This document shows, piece by piece, positions 57,309-64,000 of a DNA stretch of 64,000 bases. The stretch's first letter is position 1. Each line of letters begins with the position of its first letter. Under the pieces are notes generated by a model, which was not told the origin of the DNA, did not search any database, and saw only the letters and a program-made list of their open reading frames with translations. The position numbers were made by a program, and so were the translations under genes. The stretch comes from JAGLWW01 sp964640225 (GTDB taxonomy: Archaea; Aenigmatarchaeota; Aenigmatarchaeia; PWEA01; JAGHBM01), in NCBI GenBank assembly GCA_964640225.1, contig CAZXFI010000001.1, positions 1 to 64,000 of the forward strand. Direction: 5' to 3'.

Positions 57309-57476
57309 TTGAAAAAGGGATTTTCCGGCTTGCCTTCAATGGTTTACATAATAATAATACTGGTAGTGGCAGTCGCGGTGTTCTTTTTCATCTACATGAA
57401 CGTGGAGGGCAACGCGGACAGCATATTTGATGCTATGAGGGACATTTTAAAGGGTATCCCTCCCGACTTGGGGTGA
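57309..57476 (+). CDS. Tiny pilin-like protein 5 (55 residues), TTG start
   Basis: TTG at 57309 with GGTGA four bases upstream, within the previous gene's stop. (M)KKGFSGLPSMVYIIIIL, one helix, then NVEGNADSIFDAMRDIL. Lys-Lys-Gly precedes the hydrophobic segment. Confidence 0.6.
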   Translation: MKKGFSGLPSMVYIIIILVVAVAVFFFIYMNVEGNADSIFDAMRDILKGIPPDLG

Positions 57477-57480
57477 CTTT

Positions 57481-57624
57481 GTGGGATATCTAACGTGGCA
57501 GAGCATGACAGGAAAAATATGGACAATCCTGCTGTTCGTCATCATCCTTATAATAATGTTCCTGATAATAACCGCCGTGGTGCCGGAAATGCAGCTGATA
57601 GCGGGAGTTTTTGAGGAGATGTGA
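57481..57624 (+). CDS. Tiny single-helix protein 6 (47 residues), GTG start
   Basis: GTG at 57481, GGTGA four bases upstream. MGYLTWQSMTGKIWT, helix (ILLFVIILIIMFLIITA), short acidic end (FEEM). Last of six such genes. The pilin-like 260-residue gene starts three bases later. Confidence 0.6.
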   Translation: MGYLTWQSMTGKIWTILLFVIILIIMFLIITAVVPEMQLIAGVFEEM

Positions 57625-57627
57625 AAA

Positions 57628-58410
57628 ATGGCGAAAGGCTCAATAGACAAAATACTTTCAATATTCATAGCAGCGGTCGTGATTCTTTTGATAGTTGCCG
57701 CTGCCTACAACGTCATAAAAGGATTGGGAGCCCACATGGCCGAGTCTATATCAACCGGAAGTTCGGCTGAAGACATAGCAGACGCGGTGAACGACATCAA
57801 CGAATGCATAGAGGAAAACGGCGAAGGCAGATGCACCGAGGAAATAACCCTGGATATAAGCGTGCCACAGGGGCTCGAAGACAGCGGAATGCCTTACGTA
57901 GGTGCGGACCCCCTGTGGGTAATTTACCACGACAAGTGCCTTTCAAACGATGATGATACGGGCTTGCCGGGAGAAAACGACGACTCCTGTGAAAACATAG
58001 GGGATGTGGAACCCCTGGTGAAGGAAAGTGACTGCGAGTGCCACAGTCTGTGGGACAGCGGAAAATTCGCGCCCAGGTGCGAGAACGACTTTTGCTGGGG
58101 AATGGTGGAAAACCAGGCTCCGGGAAGGTCGCAGGTAAACCCGAGAGCCCTGGAAAGGCTCCAGTCTTTCTACATAATAGACCCGTGCTACGCCAGAATC
58201 AAAGTGCGCGAGAACCCGGCCAATCCCGGGAAGATAGAGATATGCTTTGAAGAGCCTCTTGAACCTCCCGTGCCCGGCTACGCCAACTGGTGCTGCGCTG
58301 ATCCAGACAAGGTGGACTGTGCCTTGCAACCGCCCATGGGAAAAGAGTGGCCGTTTACTGCTAACGGGGTGTGGAATGGTCTGCAAACAGGCACCTGCCA
58401 TAAATGCTAG
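57628..58410 (+). CDS. Cys-rich pilin-like protein (260 residues)
   Basis: MAKGS followed by a helix (IDKILSIFIAAVVILLIVAAA), then a soluble exterior with about 15 cysteines (ECIEENGEGRC, DKCLSND, CECHSLW, RCENDFCWG, NWCCADPDKVDC, TCHKC). The N-terminus fits a class III signal peptide and the exterior would be held by disulfides. Candidate filament or surface subunit. No family recognised. Confidence 0.75.
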   Translation: MAKGSIDKILSIFIAAVVILLIVAAAYNVIKGLGAHMAESISTGSSAEDIADAVNDINECIEENGEGRCTEEITLDISVPQGLEDSGMPYVGADPLWVIYHDKCLSNDDDTGLPGENDDSCENIGDVEPLVKESDCECHSLWDSGKFAPRCENDFCWGMVENQAPGRSQVNPRALERLQSFYIIDPCYARIKVRENPANPGKIEICFEEPLEPPVPGYANWCCADPDKVDCALQPPMGKEWPFTANGVWNGLQTGTCHKC

Positions 58411-58418
58411 TGATTTGA

Positions 58419-58859
58419 ATGCCCTCAACTGAATCCCTGATGGAGATGTTCGCGACTCTGATACTTTTCGCGCTGATAGCCATGCTACTTCTCACCGTTT
58501 TCGGCAAAACCGTGGGAGGAGGGGAAGTTCCCATGGGCCAGGCTTACCCGGTGACTCAGAAAATCGTGTTCAGGATTAACACAATGTCGGCGAGTCTGCA
58601 GAACGAGACAGCGATACTTAAGATAGACCCCTTCCAGTACAACATAACTTTTGACGTTAACAACAACTACGTGGAAAGCAAAGTCAAGTATTTCGGCGAT
58701 ACAAAGTACGGACTTTTCCTTTTTCCGGACATAAGCCTAATTGCCCCGGACTACATAGACTGTCCCCACGGCGAATGCCTGCCCAAGAACCTTGTCATAG
58801 AAAAGAAAGTTTATGAAGACGGTCCTGTTGAGATAACGGTCTGGGAGGAGATAATATGA
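58419..58859 (+). CDS. Pilin-like protein (146 residues)
   Basis: Short polar N-terminus (MPSTESLMEMF), one helix (ATLILFALIAMLLLTVF), then a beta-rich exterior with YVESKVKYFG, a single C-x-x-x-x-C pair (DCPHGECLPK) and a final VEITVWEEI. Stop overlaps the next ATG by four bases. No family recognised. Confidence 0.7.
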   Translation: MPSTESLMEMFATLILFALIAMLLLTVFGKTVGGGEVPMGQAYPVTQKIVFRINTMSASLQNETAILKIDPFQYNITFDVNNNYVESKVKYFGDTKYGLFLFPDISLIAPDYIDCPHGECLPKNLVIEKKVYEDGPVEITVWEEII

Positions 58860-59638
58860 AAGGCTCCCTTTCAACAGCAGTAACTGCCGGGCTTATAATA
58901 CTTTCCATGATTTTCATTGTAATCTTGCTTTTTAGCACGGCCGAATTGACAGCGGAATCATACGCCAGCGCCACTCTTCAGATAAGCAAGTTTTCCGTGT
59001 TCCACAAGATAATGACCTCAAGGAACTGCGTGAGCACTGGGGAAACAGGCATACTCAACAAGACTCTTCTGGATGACGCAAACAACGGGGGAGAACTTGA
59101 ATGCGCATACCTGCCAGACTGCGCCCATTACGTGAGAGTGGACAACCTGAACAACGGGGAAAGCTGGGACTGGAAATTCGGCTACAAGGGCGACGGGGAC
59201 TGGCAGGACTACATGGAGACTTACGTCTCTATAATGGACGGCAGCGACGTCATACCCGGGTTCGTGTCAATGAAGATAAACTGCAAGGACCCCGTGATAA
59301 ACGAGGAGGAAGACAACTTCATAATATGCCTGACCGCGGCAGCGGAGAGGGCGTGGATAACGGGGGAACTGGAAAAGAAATGCAACATGGGGAGCGAGAT
59401 TATGGCAGACAAACTAATAGACGTGGACTTTGACCCCGACAAGATATGCCTCAAGGACAGCGGAGGTGTGATAGAATGCAGAAACTTTTACCAGGCGGTT
59501 GCCGACGACGTGACAAAGCAAAAAGGTAGCCAGAAAGACATGTGCACCGTGAAATATGTTAAAGTTGGTACAGAACTGATAATAGACGAGTTTGAATGCG
59601 AAAAAGGTAAATTTAACGGACTGGACGGAGTTGATTGA
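58856..59638 (+). CDS. Cys-containing pilin-like protein (260 residues)
   Basis: MKGS then LSTAVTAGLIILSMIFIVILL, a typical pilin helix, followed by an exterior with about ten cysteines (RNCVSTG, ECAYLPDCAHY, KINCKDP, KKCNMG, KICLKD, IECRNFY). Overlaps the previous stop (ATGA). Exterior unrelated to known folds by eye. Confidence 0.75.
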   Translation: MKGSLSTAVTAGLIILSMIFIVILLFSTAELTAESYASATLQISKFSVFHKIMTSRNCVSTGETGILNKTLLDDANNGGELECAYLPDCAHYVRVDNLNNGESWDWKFGYKGDGDWQDYMETYVSIMDGSDVIPGFVSMKINCKDPVINEEEDNFIICLTAAAERAWITGELEKKCNMGSEIMADKLIDVDFDPDKICLKDSGGVIECRNFYQAVADDVTKQKGSQKDMCTVKYVKVGTELIIDEFECEKGKFNGLDGVD

Positions 59639-60086
59639 AATTAGGAAAGGTTTCGTGATACAGGTATTCACTCTGTTTTTCATAATAGGCCTTACGATGG
59701 GCATTTTCATAGCAGGCATCCTTATAGCTTCGGGCCACCTGAAGCTAATACTGGCCGTTGAAACCAATTTTGAAAGACCCTCCATGACGCAGATTTCCGC
59801 CAATTCTTTCATGAGAATGGAAAACAGCTACCCGGATCAGGGAAACGAGATGAGAAACATTATGTCCAACTTCAGGAACAGCGGCGACGACGCCGTTCTC
59901 AGGCAGGCCATAACAGATTCCATGGATGAGATGTTTGACGTGGTGGGGGACAGCAGCAACGTGATGGTGAAGGTGGGAGACCTTTACTTCAACAAGGGGC
60001 TTATGGGAGACCATGACACGGGCTTCGGGCTGGTTGCTTACCCTGAAGGCCAGGCGGAAAAAATACAGGTGAGGGTTTACAAATGA
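59631..60086 (+). CDS. Membrane-anchored protein (about 150 residues)
   Basis: The start is uncertain: a TTG at 59631 gives LIEIRKG followed by a helix (FVIQVFTLFFIIGLTMGIFIAGIL); the frame is open to 59592. A soluble alpha/beta exterior has MRMENSYPDQGNEMRNIMSNF and VVGDSSNVMVKVGDLYF and lacks cysteine. Arg-Lys-Gly before the helix resembles the other class III signals. Overlaps both neighbours by a few bases. Confidence 0.65.
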   Translation: MIEIRKGFVIQVFTLFFIIGLTMGIFIAGILIASGHLKLILAVETNFERPSMTQISANSFMRMENSYPDQGNEMRNIMSNFRNSGDDAVLRQAITDSMDEMFDVVGDSSNVMVKVGDLYFNKGLMGDHDTGFGLVAYPEGQAEKIQVRVYK

Positions 60087-61585
60087 CTGGTAGAAAAGGC
60101 ATTGCCATAGGAATAGCCCTTTTGATAGGATTTTTCTTGGCAATGGGAGGCATTCTCCTGGCAATACTCGGCTTCACGCTGGGCCTGACCCAGGCAATAA
60201 CCATGGAAACTGCATACGACGCCAAAACCCTCATAGAGGACAAGCTCCATTTTGACTCGGAAAGGCACTACCTTGAGAACGGGCTCTGGGTCGCCGGGGC
60301 TTACGCCGCCTTCAAGAACGGGGAAAACGGGGGCATATACAACGACGGGTGGGACACCTGCTCCGGCTACGTTTGCTGGAGGGACCACGACGACCTGAAA
60401 ATACCACCGGAGAATCAGGTAACTGACGAGGTTTTTGAAAGAACCGACGACACCTTTCAGGATTATTTTTCAAACACGGAGTACACCGTGATGGAAGAAA
60501 CTCCTTTGGGGGAGCCGGATATAACCCCGCTGGAAATGGAATACGACAGGCAGGAATTCAGTTTTTCCTACAGGATAGCCGAGCTGAACCTTTCCGGCGA
60601 TTCATACGACCAGTCGCACGAAATGAGGGAGAGACGCGTCTGGATTAACACCACAATTCCCATCAGGTACCTCAGCCTTTACGATGACGCCTCCGGCTTT
60701 GCCACGAACTCGCGCACAAGGCTCAACGACAAGGTAATAGACGCGCTGGACGACGTGACCGTGTGCAAGGGCCAGGGCCAGCTCACGCAGAGCGCCGCGC
60801 AGAACAAGATTCAGGACGCTCTTGACGGAATAGCGGGAGACGAAACAAACGGATTTGAGTGGGAACTGCAGCTGCTTCAGATAGACGACTTTGAGGAAGT
60901 ACAGGGCCCGCCCAACCTGAGGTACAGGATAGTTTTCACGGTTCTCGTTACCGTGAGGGACAAGGAGGACGGAAGGAGGGTTCCGAACACCGACAGCGTG
61001 GAGAAGCTGGGAATTAGGTTTGCTTTGAAAGATGAGATAGTCTTTGATAGGGTTGTTTACCAGATATGCGACTGCGGGGTGGAGTGCACGGGCCAGTCCA
61101 AATGCCAGGGCGAGACCATACCCGCGGACACATGCGACGGTAGCGTCAGGGTGATATGGAGGGTTGAAGGGACCACCACGAGCGAGGCCCCGGGAGACTG
61201 CTCCTCCGGAGACGACTGCTACTGCGAGAAGAGGATTGAATGCGCTCCGGCACCTTGCTGCGTGGATGTTTGCTGCGCCGCGGGCGAGTCGTGCTGCGGA
61301 GGCACCACCTGCTGTGGCAATGCCTGTTGTGGAGGGACGTGCTGTGGAGCAGGGGACTTCTGCTGTGACGACAAGTGCTGCAGCGGCGATTCCTGCTGCG
61401 GTACCACGTGCTGCTCAAGCACCTGCTGCGACGGGAACTCGTGCTGCACGGACACGTGCATCGGCGGCTCCTGTGTGGACTGCGGAGGCTGCAGTTGCGC
61501 ACCAATGGGCCCGTGCCAGTTCGGTACATGCCCGCTTGCATGCTGCCCCGGCTGCATAGGAATATGCTGTGCCCCTGGGCCTTAA
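60083..61585 (+). CDS. Surface protein with Cys-Cys repeat tail (500 residues)
   Basis: TGRKG then a helix (IAIGIALLIGFFLAMGGILLAIL), a soluble domain of about 330 residues (LIEDKLHFDSERHY, RYLSLYDDASGF, ELQLLQIDDFEEV), then a tail of about 110 residues holding roughly 37 cysteines, including 14 Cys-Cys pairs spaced every 5-7 residues (ESCCGGTTCCGNACCGGTCC type). The tail would form a ladder of disulfides or bind metal. Longest complete exterior protein of the locus. ATGA overlap with the previous gene. Confidence 0.8.
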   Translation: MTGRKGIAIGIALLIGFFLAMGGILLAILGFTLGLTQAITMETAYDAKTLIEDKLHFDSERHYLENGLWVAGAYAAFKNGENGGIYNDGWDTCSGYVCWRDHDDLKIPPENQVTDEVFERTDDTFQDYFSNTEYTVMEETPLGEPDITPLEMEYDRQEFSFSYRIAELNLSGDSYDQSHEMRERRVWINTTIPIRYLSLYDDASGFATNSRTRLNDKVIDALDDVTVCKGQGQLTQSAAQNKIQDALDGIAGDETNGFEWELQLLQIDDFEEVQGPPNLRYRIVFTVLVTVRDKEDGRRVPNTDSVEKLGIRFALKDEIVFDRVVYQICDCGVECTGQSKCQGETIPADTCDGSVRVIWRVEGTTTSEAPGDCSSGDDCYCEKRIECAPAPCCVDVCCAAGESCCGGTTCCGNACCGGTCCGAGDFCCDDKCCSGDSCCGTTCCSSTCCDGNSCCTDTCIGGSCVDCGGCSCAPMGPCQFGTCPLACCPGCIGICCAPGP

Positions 61586-61601
61586 GAGGTGAAAAGGGAA
61601 A

Positions 61602-62189
61602 ATGAAAGGAGACATATCCCCGTGGGTCTTGATAACGATAATAATAGTCTTCATAGCCCTGGGAATCACGCTTGTCGCGCTTTACCAGGCCAGGCTCCAG
61701 GAGGGAGTAGATGAGGCCATAACGGAAACGGACATACCGGTTGCTGGTGACGATGAACTTTCAACTTGCACGGACAGCGACGGGGGCAGAAATTATTTTA
61801 CCGAGGGCAGTGTTACCACGTACACGGAAACTTATGACGACGAATGTGACTCGGGGCAGGCCACGGAACACCTGTGCCTGACGGTCATGGACGAGGTAGA
61901 CACGGTTACCTATGTTTGCCCCAACGGCTGCGACGGGAACGCATGCAGCGACACACCCCATGTACTAGACGAATGCGAGGACAGTGACGGGGGCAAAAAC
62001 TACTTTGCCCAAGGCACGGTGACTCTGGGCCCGGAAATCTACCAGGACGAGTGCAAGCCTATAGGAGACCAGAGTGTCCTAGTGAAGGAATACTTCTGTG
62101 AAAAGGAGGAGGACAACCCGGTTGAAGTGAAGTATACCATTTACCAATGTCCTATTCTTTGTGAAGGAGGGGCTTGCTTAGAGGGTTGA
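61602..62189 (+). CDS. Pilin-anchored protein with two Cys-rich modules (195 residues)
   Basis: MKGD then ISPWVLITIIIVFIALGITL, followed by two tandem copies of a roughly 65-residue module: CTDSDGGRNYFTEGSV ... YVCPNGCDGNACS and CEDSDGGKNYFAQGTV ... YQCPILCEGGACL. Each has six cysteines at matching positions. This module is, from memory, common in secreted proteins of DPANN archaea. Downstream gene has one diverged copy. Confidence 0.8.
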   Translation: MKGDISPWVLITIIIVFIALGITLVALYQARLQEGVDEAITETDIPVAGDDELSTCTDSDGGRNYFTEGSVTTYTETYDDECDSGQATEHLCLTVMDEVDTVTYVCPNGCDGNACSDTPHVLDECEDSDGGKNYFAQGTVTLGPEIYQDECKPIGDQSVLVKEYFCEKEEDNPVEVKYTIYQCPILCEGGACLEG

Positions 62190-62193
62190 TAAA

Positions 62194-62574
62194 ATGAGTA
62201 AGGGAGTTTCATTCTGGGTCATGATAACCATAGTTGCCGTTCTTATACTGCTGGTGGTTATAGCTTCAGGACTGGTCAACCTCAACCCCCAGGGAAGGAT
62301 AGATGACACAATGGGAGAGGTTGAAATCAAAGGGGCATGCGACCATTTTCAATGCCCGCAGGGCTCTTGTTGCAAGGAAGGTGGGGGAACAGACTACCAG
62401 ACCAGGCAGTGCATAAAGAACGACACGGAAAGCTTAAGAGACACCTGTACTGACGCCACCGGTGAGAGGCTTGGCTCAACCTACGTAAAGGAATATTATT
62501 GCGATGGGAATATCATAAGGGCAGACATACACTACTGCGGCACGAACAGTTGCATGAACGGAGCCTGCACCTGA
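62194..62574 (+). CDS. Pilin-anchored protein with one Cys-rich module (126 residues)
   Basis: MSKG then VSFWVMITIVAVLILLVVIAS. The exterior has CDHFQCPQGSCCKEGGG and a diverged copy of the upstream module (CTDATGERLG ... EYYCDGN ... YCGTNSCMNGAC). Starts four bases after the previous stop. Likely partner or paralogue of the 195-residue protein. Confidence 0.75.
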   Translation: MSKGVSFWVMITIVAVLILLVVIASGLVNLNPQGRIDDTMGEVEIKGACDHFQCPQGSCCKEGGGTDYQTRQCIKNDTESLRDTCTDATGERLGSTYVKEYYCDGNIIRADIHYCGTNSCMNGACT

Positions 62575-62619
62575 TTGAGCAAGAATTTAAATGATTAAGA
62601 TGAAATCTTATTGTGGTTA

Positions 62620-64000
62620 ATGATGGCAAGCGTGATTTTCCGGATAATCGCCATAATAGCCGCTCTTATTGTTCTCAGCATAGCCATAATTTTCATGCTC
62701 GGCCTTCCGATGGAAGAATCGGCCGAGGTGCTTCGGCAGGAGCAGATTGACCAGCAGGTGGACAAATTGTGCCCCTCCTCCAGGCAGTCGCCTACCATGG
62801 TTTTTCTTCAGCTAAACGGCGACTGCGGGCGGTGTGAAAACCCCGGTCCGCCCCCCTGCAACCCGTTCTGCAACGACGCCTCAGCCTGGTACCAAGTCTG
62901 CCAAGATGAAAGGCCCGACGGAGAGGTAACTGTGGCAGATTATTGGCAATGTGACGCTCCGGAGGGGGGTAGTTGTATGGTTACCAAGATATCATACTAC
63001 CAGTGGGTATACAACGGATGCCGTTTATCAAGAATCAATCCCATACTTGGTTTCAACGATTACAGGATTTACAAGGGCACGGACCCCACGGGCGACCTGG
63101 ACTTTGAAGAATGGGACAACTGCAGCGAAGGCTATGGAATGGGCTCCAGGTGGTGGGATTTATTCTGTGCCGATGACGAATGCAAATACATCTCAAGCGT
63201 GAGTCCAATCCTGGACAATAAAGGAGTTTACGGGGAGGGACAAGACTTGTATTTCTCTATAAATTTTGTCACTGCTATAAAAGACCCGTACGACAGACTG
63301 CTTAATCCCGAATACGGCATCTGCGAGGGAACTGTCTGCAAAAGGCATGAAGAGGAGTTCCACCACTATGAACTGAAAGTAGCGGGAAGGTACTGCTGCC
63401 CTGAGGGCACGGAGTGGAACACGGACTTCCAGGCATGCTGCGGGGAGGATGACTGCGCGGACGCCGACTGCAGGGAAATCGGGGGCACCTGGCTCTACGG
63501 TGAATGCTGGTTCATGGGAAGCGGCGGGGAAAGCTGCAGCGAGGTTTGCGAGGACAAAAACGCGGTGTGCAAGAATCCGGATGACTGGGCGAGCGTGCCG
63601 AAAGACTGCGCGCTTCACGAGGAGGTTTTCAAGGACATGGGACTTTATCCCGTGCCGTTTAACTGCACTTTTTGCCTTCAGAACATGCTGCCTCCGCCAG
63701 AATGGTATTCCCCGTATTCAGGCTCCCTGACAAAATGCTATTACAAAAACAACGAGGCCCCGCCACCCTTTGACGATTACATGTGCGACGCGGTGGCTCC
63801 GGGAGGCAAGCCCAGAATCTGCGCCTGCGAGCCCCTTTGCCCCGGGCCGGACCTGAACGGCCGCGTTCCCGCTCCCAGTTATTTTGCCGGGACGTGCCAG
63901 GGCGGGTGCCACGGCGATTATTACTACCACACGGGCTATGGAAGGTGTTACTGGGACTACCTGGGGCACGCGGAAAACGACCCGTGGGGCGAATCATGCA
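62620..64000 (+). CDS. Large Cys-rich surface protein, N-terminal part (runs off right edge)
   Basis: Open from the ATG pair at 62620/62623 to the window end, about 460 codons with no stop. One N-terminal helix (VIFRIIAIIAALIVLSIAIIF), then a soluble exterior with some 40 cysteines, including DCGRCENPGPPPCNPFC, YCCPEGTEWN, ACCGEDDCADADC, GECWFMGSGGESCSEVC and CACEPLCPGPD. A TATA-like GAATTTAAATG lies about 32 bases upstream, so it may have its own promoter. No overall family; several small disulfide modules. Confidence 0.8.
   Translation, partial: MMASVIFRIIAIIAALIVLSIAIIFMLGLPMEESAEVLRQEQIDQQVDKLCPSSRQSPTMVFLQLNGDCGRCENPGPPPCNPFCNDASAWYQVCQDERPDGEVTVADYWQCDAPEGGSCMVTKISYYQWVYNGCRLSRINPILGFNDYRIYKGTDPTGDLDFEEWDNCSEGYGMGSRWWDLFCADDECKYISSVSPILDNKGVYGEGQDLYFSINFVTAIKDPYDRLLNPEYGICEGTVCKRHEEEFHHYELKVAGRYCCPEGTEWNTDFQACCGEDDCADADCREIGGTWLYGECWFMGSGGESCSEVCEDKNAVCKNPDDWASVPKDCALHEEVFKDMGLYPVPFNCTFCLQNMLPPPEWYSPYSGSLTKCYYKNNEAPPPFDDYMCDAVAPGGKPRICACEPLCPGPDLNGRVPAPSYFAGTCQGGCHGDYYYHTGYGRCYWDYLGHAENDPWGESC

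Noticed and set aside
61146..61559. Arg/Ser-rich and Ala-rich frames overlapping the Cys-repeat tail
   Set aside because: They arise from TGC-rich repeats read in other frames. The Cys-rich frame continues a protein with a clear N-terminal helix and overlaps properly with its operon neighbours.

Overview
The window is archaeal chromosomal DNA. It carries an MCM helicase, the RFC large subunit, PCNA, RPA-like and other OB-fold proteins, TBP, TFS, RNA polymerase subunit L, aIF2-beta, NurA, DUF424 and DUF99 proteins, and archaeal-type GluRS and MetRS. Many genes start 25-27 bases after a TATA box, as leaderless transcripts do. The rest usually have a GGTGA ribosome-binding site 4-5 bases before the start. 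A form III RuBisCO with AMP phosphorylase and ribose-1,5-bisphosphate isomerase, many tiny genes, and cysteine-rich surface proteins on pilin-like anchors suggest a DPANN-type or related lineage. That placement is inference: no rRNA gene is present, and I recognised no tRNA gene, CRISPR array or insertion sequence. Ten Ns at 46289-46298 mark a scaffold join.

Layout. 1-11.3 kb: secreted proteins, then the whole AMP-to-3-phosphoglycerate route (R15P isomerase, RuBisCO, AMP phosphorylase) interleaved with membrane and regulatory genes; the AMP phosphorylase is split by an AT-rich LAGLIDADG intein. 11.3-23.3 kb: GluRS, an alkyltransferase-like protein, a MEMO protein, RfcL, an aIF2-beta/DUF424 unit, and a tight trx-trxB-gdh-HTH-CYTH operon. 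23.3-30.7 kb: a replication operon (MCM, DUF3467, RPA-like) ending in a decayed YjjX-type NTPase, two pilin-anchored surface proteins (one with a VWA domain), TBP, and lipid and thiamine genes. 30.7-46.2 kb: MetRS, a transporter, a secreted glycosidase-like protein, a 29-residue basic protein that looks like a bS22/COX24-type ribosomal protein and lacks an ATG, NurA, RpoL, a signal peptidase, TFS, a permease fused to a methyltransferase, and pyrimidine genes (pyrE, pyrF, pyrI). 46.3-52.2 kb: an Fe-S assembly operon, a beta-helix surface protein, PCNA and several small genes.

52.3-64 kb is one long forward-strand locus for a type IV pilus or Tad-like machine: a GspE-type ATPase, a TadC/FlaJ-like membrane platform, six tiny single-helix proteins (37-65 residues) packed into about 0.9 kb, then at least eight larger proteins with a pilin-like N-terminal helix and cysteine-rich exteriors. 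One of these ends in a tail with 14 Cys-Cys pairs. The locus runs off the right edge. It is the best candidate for an undescribed system here.

How the genes connect: nucleotide salvage feeds RuBisCO; IscS/IscU and the thioredoxin pair handle sulfur and redox chemistry; the signal peptidase and the pilus-type machinery serve an extensive surface proteome. Function calls rest on motif recognition by eye; no database search was run.
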